Assembly: GCF_001544875.2 (NCBI RefSeq)
Contig: NZ_FCOA02000037.1
Coordinates: 1-64,000, forward strand
Length of the DNA stretch: 64,000 bases
DNA from: Caballeronia hypogeia
Lineage (GTDB): Bacteria; Pseudomonadota; Gammaproteobacteria; Burkholderiales; Burkholderiaceae
Reading direction: 5' to 3'
In this document: in pieces, positions 26,451 to 34,989 of the stretch
Layout: each line of letters begins with the position of its first letter
Position numbering within the stretch: position 1 is the first letter of the stretch
Notes under the pieces: model-generated
What the model was told of the DNA's origin: nothing
The model's input: the letters and a program-made list of their open reading frames with translations, nothing else
The model's database searches: none
Position numbers and translations under genes: made by a program

Positions 26451-27155
26451 ATGTTCGAGAAAATTCCGCCGCGCGCCCTGTCCGATACCGTCGCGCAGCA
26501 ATTGCAGAAGCAGATCGAGAAGGGCAGCTTCGCCGGGACTGGCAAGTTGCCGACCGAAGCCGTGCTCGCGCAGGGCTTCGGCGTGAGCCGCACCGTGATC
26601 CGCGAGGCCATCTCGCGGCTGAAGAACGAAGGCATGGTCGAGCCGCGGCAGGGCAGCGGCGTGTTCATCGTCGAACGCGCGGGCATCCGGCCATTGCGGA
26701 TCGATTACGCGCAGGCGGTCGAGCCGGGCGCGGTCGTGCAGATCCTCGCGCTGCGCCGCGCGATCGAAGCCGAAGTGGCGTCCGAAGCCGCGCTGCGCCG
26801 CACCGATGCGCATCTCGCCGCCATCGACGCCGCGCTCGCGCGCATCGACGCGGCGGTGGGTGAAGGCCGCGACGGCGTCGAGGAAGACGTGGCGTTTCAT
26901 CGCGAGATCGCGAACGCGACGGGCAATCCGTACTTCCTGAAAACGCTCACCTTTCTGAACCAGTATCTAGAAGCCGGCACGATCGTCACGCGCGGCAACG
27001 AGGCGCGGCGCGTGGACTTCATGCGGCAGGTGCGCGAGGAGCACGCGGCAATCGTGGAAGCGATTCGCGCGGGCGACGCCGCCGCCGCGCGCGACGCTGC
27101 ACAGACTCATCTCATCAACGCCGCGCGCCGTCTGGCGGAAGCGGGCATCTGTTAA
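26451..27155 (+). CDS. FadR-subfamily GntR transcriptional regulator of the acid-sugar operon
   Basis: 234 residues. The N-terminal winged helix reads LPTEAVLAQGFGVSRTVIREAISRL. The C-terminal FCD domain has the metal-binding pattern Asp/His in EDVAFHREIAN, His in EEHAAIVEA and His in QTHLINAARR. FCD-type GntR proteins sense carboxylic or sugar acids. It is the first gene of a co-directional run of five threonate/erythronate genes beginning 10 bp after its stop, so it very likely represses them and responds to a tetronate intermediate. A possible TATGAT -10 box lies at 26412-26417. Confidence 0.9.
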   Translation: MFEKIPPRALSDTVAQQLQKQIEKGSFAGTGKLPTEAVLAQGFGVSRTVIREAISRLKNEGMVEPRQGSGVFIVERAGIRPLRIDYAQAVEPGAVVQILALRRAIEAEVASEAALRRTDAHLAAIDAALARIDAAVGEGRDGVEEDVAFHREIANATGNPYFLKTLTFLNQYLEAGTIVTRGNEARRVDFMRQVREEHAAIVEAIRAGDAAAARDAAQTHLINAARRLAEAGIC

Positions 27156-27165
27156 GGACTTTGCA

Positions 27166-28062
27166 ATGACAAAAAACGTCGGAGTGATCGGACTGGGCGC
27201 GATGGGTATGGGCGTCGCGCGTTCGCTGTTGCGCGCGGGCTTCGCCGTGCATGCGTGCGACGTGCGCCAGCCGGTGCTCGATGCGTTCGCGAAGGAAGGC
27301 GGCATTGCGTGCGCGTCGCCTGCGGAGTTGGGCGCTGCCTGCGATGTCGTGCTGACGGTCGTCGTCAACGCGGCGCAAACCGAAGCCGTGCTATTCGGCG
27401 ATAACGGCGCGGCGGACGCGATGAAACCGGGCGGCGTCGTGCTCGCCTGCGCGACGGTCTCGCCGCAATTCGCAGAAGCACTGGGCAAGCGACTGGCGGA
27501 GAAGGGCTTGAAGATGCTCGACGCCCCCTTGTCCGGCGGCGCGGCGAAGGCCAATTCCGGCGAAATGACGATGATGACGTCCGGACCCGCCGATGCCTAC
27601 GCGGCCTGCGAGGACGCGCTCAATGCGATCGCGGGCAAGGTCTACCGTCTGGGCGACGTGCACGGCGCGGGCTCGAAGGTGAAGATCATCAATCAGCTTC
27701 TGGCGGGCGTGCATATCGCGGCGGCGGCGGAAGCCATGGCGCTGGGCCTGCGCGAAGGCGTCGATCCGGACGCGCTCTACGACGTCATCACGCACAGCGC
27801 GGGCAATTCGTGGATGTTCGAGAATCGCGTGCCGCACATTCTGTCGGGCGATTACACGCCGCTCTCCGCCGTCGATATCTTCGTGAAGGATCTCGGGCTC
27901 GTGCTCGACACGGCGCGCACCTCGAAATTCCCGTTGCCGCTCTCGGCAGCGGCGCATCAGATGTTCATGATGGCGTCCACCGCCGGCCACGGCGGCGAGG
28001 ACGACTCGGCGGTCATCAAGATTTTTCCGGGCATCGAAGTCCCGAAGGGAGCGAAGCAATGA
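27166..28062 (+). CDS. ltnD: L-threonate dehydrogenase
   Basis: 298 residues of the beta-hydroxyacid dehydrogenase family. The NAD-binding motif is GLGAMGMGVARSLLRAGF, the substrate loop is PLSGGAAKANSGEMTMM, and the catalytic Lys is in GAGSKVKIINQLL. In the DUF1537-kinase pathway LtnD oxidises L-threonate to 2-oxo-tetronate with NAD+. Its place directly before the DUF1537 kinase gene, with a 4-bp overlap, supports LtnD over 3-hydroxyisobutyrate or tartronate-semialdehyde reductases. AAGGA precedes the ATG. Confidence 0.9.
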   Translation: MTKNVGVIGLGAMGMGVARSLLRAGFAVHACDVRQPVLDAFAKEGGIACASPAELGAACDVVLTVVVNAAQTEAVLFGDNGAADAMKPGGVVLACATVSPQFAEALGKRLAEKGLKMLDAPLSGGAAKANSGEMTMMTSGPADAYAACEDALNAIAGKVYRLGDVHGAGSKVKIINQLLAGVHIAAAAEAMALGLREGVDPDALYDVITHSAGNSWMFENRVPHILSGDYTPLSAVDIFVKDLGLVLDTARTSKFPLPLSAAAHQMFMMASTAGHGGEDDSAVIKIFPGIEVPKGAKQ

Positions 28063-29345
28063 CGCAAGCGGCGCAGGCATTGCTCGGCTGCATCGCCGAC
28101 GATTTCACCGGCGCGACCGATCTCGCCAATATGCTGGTGCGCGGCGGCATGCGCACGGTGCAGACCATCGGCGTGTCGGCTGCCGGTACGCGGATCGAAG
28201 CGGACGCGCTGGTCGTAGCGCTGAAGTCGCGCACGATTCCCGCCGATGACGCCGTGCGCCAGTCGCTGGATGCGCTCGAATGGCTGCGCGCTCAAGGCTG
28301 CCGCCAGTTCATCTTCAAGTACTGCTCCACCTTCGATTCCACCGACAAAGGCAACATCGGCCCGGTCGCGGATGCCTTGCTCGATGCGCTGAAAGACGAC
28401 TTCACGATCGCGTGCCCGGCGTTCCCCGAGAACGGCCGCACGATTTTCCGCGGCAACCTGTTCGTCGGCGACGTGCTGCTGAACGAATCGGGCATGGAGA
28501 ATCATCCGCTCACGCCGATGACCGATCCCAACCTCGTGCGCGTGCTGCAGCGTCAGACGAAATCGAAGGTCGGGCTGATCCGTTACGACACCATCGCGAA
28601 GGGCGCGGAAGCGATCCGCGCGCGCATCGATGAGCTGAAGAAGGATGGCGTGCGCCTCGCGATCGCCGATGCCGTATCGGACGCCGATCTCTACACGCTC
28701 GGCGACGCCTGCCGCGATCTCGCGCTGATCACCGGCGGCTCGGGCATCGCGCTCGGTCTGCCGCAGAACTTCCGCGCGGCGAATCTGCTCGCGCACGCGG
28801 AACACGCCGCCGATCTGCCGGAGATCGAAGGCAAATCCGTCGTGCTGGCGGGCAGCGCTTCGAAGGCGACGAACGCGCAGGTCGCGCTGTGGCGCGAATC
28901 GAAGCCAGGCTTCCGCATCGATCCGATGGCCTTGTCGCGCGGCGAGCCGGTGGTCGATCAGGCCGTCGAATTCGCGCGCGATCACTTCGGCAAGAACGAA
29001 ACCGTGCTGATCTACGCGACCTCGTCGCCCGATGAAGTGAAGGCGGTTCAGAAGGAGTTGGGCGTCGAGCGCGCGGGACATCTCGTGGAGGACGCGCTCG
29101 CGTCGATCGCGCGCAAGTTGCGCGACGAAGGCGTCCGCAAGTTCGTGGTCGCGGGCGGCGAGACGTCGGGCGCGGTCGTGCAGGCGCTCGATGTGCGCAG
29201 TCTGCGCATCGGACCGCAGATCGATCCGGGCGTGCCGGCGACGCAGTCCATCGGCGCGGACGCGGGCGAAGCACTGGCGCTCGCGCTCAAGTCCGGCAAC
29301 TTCGGCACGGCCGATTTCTTCGAGAAGGCGCTGAAGGCACTCTGA
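28059..29345 (+). CDS. otnK: 3-oxo-tetronate kinase (DUF1537 family)
   Basis: 428 residues. The N-terminal DUF1537 motif is GCIADDFTGATDLANML, followed by KYCSTFDSTDKGNIG. The C-terminal nucleotide-binding domain has VAGGETSGAVVQAL. OtnK phosphorylates 3-oxo-tetronate at the 4-position with ATP. The start at 28059 overlaps ltnD by four bases (ATGA) and its stop shares a base with otnC, so translation is coupled through ltnD-otnK-otnC. Confidence 0.92.
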   Translation: MTQAAQALLGCIADDFTGATDLANMLVRGGMRTVQTIGVSAAGTRIEADALVVALKSRTIPADDAVRQSLDALEWLRAQGCRQFIFKYCSTFDSTDKGNIGPVADALLDALKDDFTIACPAFPENGRTIFRGNLFVGDVLLNESGMENHPLTPMTDPNLVRVLQRQTKSKVGLIRYDTIAKGAEAIRARIDELKKDGVRLAIADAVSDADLYTLGDACRDLALITGGSGIALGLPQNFRAANLLAHAEHAADLPEIEGKSVVLAGSASKATNAQVALWRESKPGFRIDPMALSRGEPVVDQAVEFARDHFGKNETVLIYATSSPDEVKAVQKELGVERAGHLVEDALASIARKLRDEGVRKFVVAGGETSGAVVQALDVRSLRIGPQIDPGVPATQSIGADAGEALALALKSGNFGTADFFEKALKAL

Positions 29346-29986
29346 TGGCATCGAACGAAAACTCCATACGCGAAGAGATTTGCGTGACCGGCAGGAGCCT
29401 GTACGAGCGCCGCTACACGGTCGGCAGCGCGGGCAACATCAGCGCGCGGCTCGAAGACGGCTGGCTCATCACGCCCACCGACGCGTGCCTGGGCCGGCTC
29501 GATCCGAACGACATCGCGAAGGTCGATAAAGAAGGTAATCACGTGTCGGGCGGACGGCCGTCGAAGACGCTGGCGCTGCATCGCCGTATCTATGAGAACA
29601 ACACGGAGGCGCGCGGCGTCGTGCATACGCATTCGACGCATCTCGTCGCGCTGACGCTCGCGGGCGTGTGGAAGCACGACGACGTGCTGCCGCCGATCAC
29701 GCCGTACTACGTGATGAAGGTCGGCCACGTGCCGCTGATCGCATATCGCCGCCCGGGCGATGCCGCGGTCGCCGAGGAAGTGGCGGCGCTGGCGTCGAAA
29801 GTGCGCGCGGTGCTGCTCGAGCGCCTCGGGCCGGTGGTGTGGGAAAAGACCGTCTCGCACGCGAGTTACGCGCTGGAGGAGCTGGAAGAGACGGCGCAGC
29901 TCTATCTCTCGACGATGCCGCGCCCCGAGCCCTTGCCGGACGCCGCCATCGAAGACTTGCGCAGGACATTCGGGGCGCGCTGGTAA
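29345..29986 (+). CDS. otnC: 3-oxo-tetronate 4-phosphate decarboxylase (class II aldolase family)
   Basis: 213 residues. Zinc-binding His residues are visible in VVHTHSTHLVAL, with the phosphate/substrate regions SAGNISARLEDGWLITPTD and GRPSKTLALH. OtnC decarboxylates 3-oxo-tetronate 4-phosphate, giving dihydroxyacetone phosphate for glycolysis. The family also includes fuculose-phosphate aldolases, but immediate linkage to otnK and otnI supports OtnC. Confidence 0.92.
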   Translation: MASNENSIREEICVTGRSLYERRYTVGSAGNISARLEDGWLITPTDACLGRLDPNDIAKVDKEGNHVSGGRPSKTLALHRRIYENNTEARGVVHTHSTHLVALTLAGVWKHDDVLPPITPYYVMKVGHVPLIAYRRPGDAAVAEEVAALASKVRAVLLERLGPVVWEKTVSHASYALEELEETAQLYLSTMPRPEPLPDAAIEDLRRTFGARW

Positions 29987-30028
29987 TTCCGTCGCGCGAA
30001 AAAGCACTTCAATCAGGAGACGAAACTC

Positions 30029-30817
30029 ATGCCACGTTTTGCCGCCAATCTCACGATGATGTACACGGAACACGCGTTCCTCGACCGCTTCGCCGCCGCC
30101 GCGAAAGACGGCTTCAAGGCGGTCGAGTTCCTGTTCCCGTACGACTTCGCCGCGAACGAGATCGAACAGCGCCTGAAGGACAACGGCCTCGCGCAAGCGC
30201 TCTTCAACGCGCCGCCGGGCGACTGGTCGAAGGGCGAGCGCGGCATCGCCTCGTTGCCGGGACGCGAGGAAGAATTCCGGCAGAGCGTCGCGAAAGGCCT
30301 CGAATATGCGGCCGTGCTCGGCAACCAGAAGCTGCATGTGATGGCCGGCCTGATCGCGCCCGATCAGCCGCGCGACCAGCATCGCGCGGTGTATCTGAAG
30401 AACCTGGAGTACGCGGCGCAGGAAGCGCAGAAGGCGGGCATCGGCATCGTGATCGAGCCGATCAACACGCGCGATATCCCGGGCTTCTTCCTGAACCGTC
30501 AGGACGACGCGCAGGCCATCTGCGATGAAATCGGCGCGCCGAACCTGCAAGTGCAATTCGATATCTATCACTGCCAGATCGTGGAGGGCGATATCGCGGT
30601 GAAGCTCAAACGCGACATGAAGCGTCCGAAGGCGGGCATCGGTCACATTCAGATCGCGGGCGTGCCGGAGCGGCACGAACCGAGCATCGGCGAGCTCAAC
30701 TACCCGTATCTGTTCGAGCTGATCGATTCGCTCGGCTACGCGGGCTGGATCGGCTGTGAATACAAGCCGAAGGCGGGCACGTCCGAAGGCCTCGGCTGGC
30801 TCAAATCCTATCTGTGA
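30029..30817 (+). CDS. otnI: 2-oxo-tetronate isomerase (hydroxypyruvate isomerase family)
   Basis: 262-residue TIM barrel. Predicted metal or catalytic residues are Glu in IVIEPINTRDIPGFFL, Asp and His in QFDIYHCQIVEGD, His in GIGHIQIAGVPERHEP and Glu in GCEYKPK. OtnI interconverts 2-oxo- and 3-oxo-tetronate, linking LtnD to OtnK. Without context it would be called a hydroxypyruvate isomerase; the operon argues for OtnI. AGGAG precedes the ATG. Confidence 0.9.
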   Translation: MPRFAANLTMMYTEHAFLDRFAAAAKDGFKAVEFLFPYDFAANEIEQRLKDNGLAQALFNAPPGDWSKGERGIASLPGREEEFRQSVAKGLEYAAVLGNQKLHVMAGLIAPDQPRDQHRAVYLKNLEYAAQEAQKAGIGIVIEPINTRDIPGFFLNRQDDAQAICDEIGAPNLQVQFDIYHCQIVEGDIAVKLKRDMKRPKAGIGHIQIAGVPERHEPSIGELNYPYLFELIDSLGYAGWIGCEYKPKAGTSEGLGWLKSYL

Positions 30818-30833
30818 GCGAGGAAGCGACCTC

Positions 30834-31799
30834 ATGAAAATTCTCATTACCGGCGGCGCGGGCTTCATCGGGCAGCGCCTCGCGAAAGCGTTGCTCGAAC
30901 GCGGCGAGCTGAACGGCAAGCCGATCGATGAAATCGTGCTGCTCGACATCACGCTGCCCGGCGACGCGGCGCTGACGAATCACGCGCGCGTGCGCGCCGC
31001 GAAGGGCGACATCTCCGATCGCGCGGTGCTGGAAAGCTACATCGACGACAGGACCGAAGCCGTCTTTCATCTCGCGGCCATTGTGAGCGGCCAGGCGGAA
31101 GCGGATTTCGATCTCGGCATGAAGATCAATCTCGACGCCTCGCGGGCGCTGCTCGAAGTGTGTCATGCGAAGGGACACAAGCCGCGCGTCGTGTTCACCA
31201 GCTCGGTCGCGGTGTACGGCGGCACCTTGCCCGATGTCGTGCAGGACGACACCGCGCTCAATCCGCAATCGTCGTACGGAACGCAGAAAGCGATCGCCGA
31301 ATTGCTGCTGTGCGACTACACGCGACGCGGTTACATCGACGGCCGCGTGCTGCGCCTGCCGACGATCAGCGTGCGGCCCGGCAAGCCCAACGCGGCGGCG
31401 TCGTCGTTTGCGAGCGGCATCATTCGCGAGCCGTTGAAGGGCGAGCGCTCGACCTGCCCGGTCGATGGCGCAACGCGCGTCTGGCTGCTGTCCCCGCGCG
31501 GCGCGGTCGAGGCGCTGATCGCGGGCTGCGAGATCGATCGCGCGAAGCTCGGCAACCGGCCAGTGCTCAATCTGCCGGGTCTCTCCGTGAGCGTGAACGA
31601 GATGATCGAGGCGTTGCGCGAAGTGGCGGGCGAGGACACGATGAAGCTGATCGACTTCCAGCGGGACGAGCGCATCGAGAAGATCGTGTCGACGTGGCCG
31701 GGCGCGTGGAACACGGCGCGTGCGGAGCAACTCGGCCTCACGGGCGACAAGAACTTCGCCGACGTGATCCGCGCCTTCATCGATGAGAACCGCTCCTGA
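30834..31799 (+). CDS. denD: D-erythronate dehydrogenase (extended SDR)
   Basis: 321 residues of the NAD-dependent epimerase/dehydratase family. MKILITGGAGFIGQRLAK is the N-terminal Rossmann motif and the catalytic Tyr-Lys pair is in SSYGTQKAIAE. DenD oxidises D-erythronate directly to 3-oxo-tetronate, so this operon can take both L-threonate (LtnD + OtnI) and D-erythronate (DenD) into OtnK/OtnC. ATG 30834 is 16 bp after otnI. It is the last gene of the unit; no transporter gene follows. Confidence 0.9.
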   Translation: MKILITGGAGFIGQRLAKALLERGELNGKPIDEIVLLDITLPGDAALTNHARVRAAKGDISDRAVLESYIDDRTEAVFHLAAIVSGQAEADFDLGMKINLDASRALLEVCHAKGHKPRVVFTSSVAVYGGTLPDVVQDDTALNPQSSYGTQKAIAELLLCDYTRRGYIDGRVLRLPTISVRPGKPNAAASSFASGIIREPLKGERSTCPVDGATRVWLLSPRGAVEALIAGCEIDRAKLGNRPVLNLPGLSVSVNEMIEALREVAGEDTMKLIDFQRDERIEKIVSTWPGAWNTARAEQLGLTGDKNFADVIRAFIDENRS

Positions 31800-32080
31800 T
31801 CCCACACTCTGCGCATCGCAACCTTTCTGAACCGGGCGCCGCGCGCGCGATGTCCGCGTCCCGCGCGCGCGTCATGCTTACGTTCGCATTTCCGGGCTAC
31901 ACTTAGCCCTTAAATGTGACGAACGTCGGCCCGGCGCCGCGTGCACCGCTCGAATCACGAGCGCTTGCAGGCTCGAATTCTCTGTCGCTTTCGTGCTTTT
32001 TTGCGCCTTTCGCCGCGCCGTTCAGCGGCGCGCGTCCCGTCGTCGCGTGAAATCCCACCCTTCCCGCGCGGGAGATTCCC

Positions 32081-33175
32081 ATGTTGTTGCATCAGCTAGT
32101 CGATCGATTCGGCCCGGCGATCGTTTTCGTCAACGTGATGGGCTCGGCGCTCGGGCTGCCCGTGCCCGCCATGCCGACGATGATCATCGTCGGCGCGTCC
32201 ATCGATCTGATGGCGGTCCACGGCGGCGCGTTCTGGGCGCCGCTTCTGGGCGTGCTGTGCGTCGCGGTGGCGGGCGGCGTGCTGGGCGATCTCGTCTGGT
32301 TCCAGGGCGGACGGAGGTACGGCGACAAGACGCTCAAGACCATCTGCAAGCTCTCGCTTTCGCGCGATACCTGCGTGAAGAAGACCGAGCGCTTTTTCGG
32401 CCGCTGGGGCGTGCGCATTCTGCTCGTCGCGAAGTTCATTCCGGGGCTTTCGCTCGTCTCCGTGCCGCTCGCCGGCGCGATGGGCGTGAAGCTGCGCAGC
32501 TTCATCGCGCACGACGGCGGGGGCGTCGCCTTGTGGGGCGCGGTCGGCCTGACCGTCGGCGTGATTTTCGCGGCGCAACTGGAAATGGTGTTCGCGATGA
32601 TCTCGCAACTCGGGCGGCAGGCGGTGGTGGTCATCGCGGTGCTGCTCGCGATCTACGTCGCGTACCGCTGGTGGCGCCGTCGCGCGCTCATGGCGACGCT
32701 GGAGAAGGCGCGCATCACCGTCGACCAGCTTTACGCGCTGATGAACGACGAGCCGCTGCCAGTGATCTTCGATATCCGTTCGCCGGAAAAACGCATGCTC
32801 GATCCGGAGGCGATTCCCGGCTCCCTGTTCGCCGACGAGCGCGATCTCGCGAAGATCATCGAGAGCTACGACAAGTCGCGCAAGGTCGTTATCTATTGCT
32901 CGTGCCCGAACGAGGTGTCGGCGGCGTGGATGGCGAAAACCATGCGCAACGCGGGCTTTCGCGACGTGCTGCCGCTCACGGGCGGACTGGACGCGTGGCG
33001 CCTGGCCGGCTTCCACGTCGCGACGCTGACCGAGTTCGGCGAACTGGCGGCATCCACGCCCGAGGAAGTCGCGGAAATGGCGGCGATGTGCCCCTGGCCG
33101 GTCAAATCGGCGGCGGCGAGCGCGGGCTCGGCATCCCTTCATGAAGCTGGTTTTCCACACGGAGATCGCGCATGA
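32081..33175 (+). CDS. DedA-family membrane protein fused to a rhodanese domain
   Basis: 364 residues. The N-terminal half (about 1-205) has four or more hydrophobic segments and DedA/SNARE-associated motifs (GDLVWFQGGRRYG; FGRWGVRILLVAKFIPGLS). The C-terminal part (about 220-335) is rhodanese-like, with the cysteine loop VIYCSCPNEVSAAW and LTGGLDAWRLAGF. The DedA half is probably a lipid or proton-linked transporter fold; the rhodanese half faces the cytoplasm and may carry persulfide or act as a sensor (inference). GGGAG precedes the ATG. The stop overlaps the next start (ATGA), tying it to the flavoprotein. Confidence 0.85.
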   Translation: MLLHQLVDRFGPAIVFVNVMGSALGLPVPAMPTMIIVGASIDLMAVHGGAFWAPLLGVLCVAVAGGVLGDLVWFQGGRRYGDKTLKTICKLSLSRDTCVKKTERFFGRWGVRILLVAKFIPGLSLVSVPLAGAMGVKLRSFIAHDGGGVALWGAVGLTVGVIFAAQLEMVFAMISQLGRQAVVVIAVLLAIYVAYRWWRRRALMATLEKARITVDQLYALMNDEPLPVIFDIRSPEKRMLDPEAIPGSLFADERDLAKIIESYDKSRKVVIYCSCPNEVSAAWMAKTMRNAGFRDVLPLTGGLDAWRLAGFHVATLTEFGELAASTPEEVAEMAAMCPWPVKSAAASAGSASLHEAGFPHGDRA

Positions 33176-34974
33176 GCACCACCCCGTCCAACCATTCTGC
33201 TCAGACCATGCCGAATGTCGTCGCGTGGAGCCCGGACGAGCCGATCGAGAATCCGAATCCGAACGTGGTGCCGACGACCGCGGCCGCGCCCGTCACTTCC
33301 GACGACAACGCGCCGTTCTCGCCGCTGGAAACCCGCGTGCACCAGATGTTTCCGCGCCTGACCGACAACGAGATCGAGCGCATGAGCCGCTTCGGCACGG
33401 CCGCGCACTGGCGTGCAGGCGAGTGGATGTTCCGCATGGGCGAGACCGGGCGCGGCATGGTGGTCGTATTGAAGGGCTTGGTGCGCGTGACGCGCCGCAA
33501 TGCGCTCGGGCAGGAACATCGCGTGGTCGATCACGGGCCGGGGCATTTTCTGGCGGAAGTCGCGCAACTCTCGGGCAAGCCGTGTCTCGTCGATGGCATG
33601 GCGGCCGAAGATGTGGATGGCATCGTGATTCCGCCCGAGCGTCTGCGCGCGCTGCTGGTCGCGGAGGCGGAGCTGGGCGAGCGCATCATGCGCGCGCTGA
33701 TCCTGCGGCGCGTCGGGCTGATCGAAAAGGGGAGCGGGCCGGTGCTGCTCGGTCAGTCGGACGATGGCCGTCTCGTCTCGCTGCAAGGCTTTTTGCGGCG
33801 CAACGGCTATCCGCACACGGTGATCGACGCCTGCACCGATCCCGATGCGATCTCGCTGCTGGAGCGCATTTCGGCATCGACCTCGGACTTTCCGCTCGTG
33901 ATCTGCCCGGACGGCACGGTGCTGCGCGCGCCCGACGAAAATCAGGTGGCCACGCAGCTCGGCTGGCTGCCCGAATTCGATCCGGCGCATATCTACGATG
34001 TCGCGATCGTCGGCGCCGGGCCGGCGGGTCTCGCGACGGCGGTATACGCGGCGTCCGAGGGTTTATCGGTGGCGGTGTTTGATTGCCGCGCGCCGGGCGG
34101 GCAGGCGGGCGCGAGCTCGCGCATCGAGAACTATCTCGGCTTTCCGACGGGTATCTCGGGTCAGGCGCTCGCGGGCCGCGCGTTCGTGCAGGCGCAGAAG
34201 TTCGGCGCGCATATCGCGATTCCAACCCGGATCAAGGCGCTGCATTGCGATTGCAATCCGATCCAGATCGAGCTGGAGAACGGCGCGCGCGTGACGACGC
34301 AGACCGTGGTGATCGCTTCGGGGGCGGCGTATCGCCGGCCGGAGATCGTCGGGCTCGAGCGCTACGAGGGGCATGGCACGTATTACTGGGCGTCGCCGGT
34401 GGAGGCGAAGCTGTGCAAGAACTCGGAAGTCGTGCTCGTGGGCGGTGGCAACTCCGCCGGCCAGGCGGTCGTCTATCTCGCAACCCACGCGAAGCACGTG
34501 CATGTGCTGATTCGCGGCGCGGGACTCTCGGCGAGCATGTCGCACTATCTGGTCGAGCGGATCGGTTCCCTGCCGAACGTGACGGTGCGCACGCATACGC
34601 AGATCACTTCGCTCGATGGCGACGGGCGCTCGCTCACCGCGGTCAATTGCAGGACACCGGATGGAGCGCTGACGATCGAGTCACGGCACCTGTTCCTGTT
34701 CACCGGCGCTGATCCGAATACGGACTGGCTGCGCAATTGCAACGTGAATGTCGATGGAAAAGGCTTCGTGTTGACCGGACCCGAGGCGCACGACGGGCGT
34801 ACGGAAGGCGTGATGGCGCTGGAGACGAGCGTGCCGGGCGTGTTCGCCATCGGCGATGTGAGGTCGAATTCGACCAAGCGCGTCGCGGCGGCGGTTGGCG
34901 AGGGCGCGGCTGTCGTCTCGCAGATTCACGGGCTTTTGGCGAAGCGGGAGGCGTTGACTGCGCCGATGCGGTGA
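33172..34974 (+). CDS. Cyclic-nucleotide-binding domain fused to a thioredoxin-reductase-like flavoprotein
   Basis: 600 residues. About 55-175 is a cNMP-binding-type domain (GEWMFRMGETGRGMVVVLKGLVRVTRR). About 180-270 is a linker domain with a thioredoxin-like pattern. From about 280 it is a thioredoxin-reductase fold: FAD motif VAIVGAGPAGLATAVYAAS, RIENYLGFPTG, NADPH motif VVLVGGGNSAGQAVVYLA and C-terminal VPGVFAIGDVRSN. Where TrxB has its CATC pair, this protein reads GTYYWASPVEAKLC, so the redox CxxC is absent. It is therefore unlikely to reduce thioredoxin in the classical way. Translation is coupled to the DedA-rhodanese gene. Confidence 0.88.
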   Translation: MSTTPSNHSAQTMPNVVAWSPDEPIENPNPNVVPTTAAAPVTSDDNAPFSPLETRVHQMFPRLTDNEIERMSRFGTAAHWRAGEWMFRMGETGRGMVVVLKGLVRVTRRNALGQEHRVVDHGPGHFLAEVAQLSGKPCLVDGMAAEDVDGIVIPPERLRALLVAEAELGERIMRALILRRVGLIEKGSGPVLLGQSDDGRLVSLQGFLRRNGYPHTVIDACTDPDAISLLERISASTSDFPLVICPDGTVLRAPDENQVATQLGWLPEFDPAHIYDVAIVGAGPAGLATAVYAASEGLSVAVFDCRAPGGQAGASSRIENYLGFPTGISGQALAGRAFVQAQKFGAHIAIPTRIKALHCDCNPIQIELENGARVTTQTVVIASGAAYRRPEIVGLERYEGHGTYYWASPVEAKLCKNSEVVLVGGGNSAGQAVVYLATHAKHVHVLIRGAGLSASMSHYLVERIGSLPNVTVRTHTQITSLDGDGRSLTAVNCRTPDGALTIESRHLFLFTGADPNTDWLRNCNVNVDGKGFVLTGPEAHDGRTEGVMALETSVPGVFAIGDVRSNSTKRVAAAVGEGAAVVSQIHGLLAKREALTAPMR

Positions 34975-34989
34975 GGGTTGGCTGTCGAC

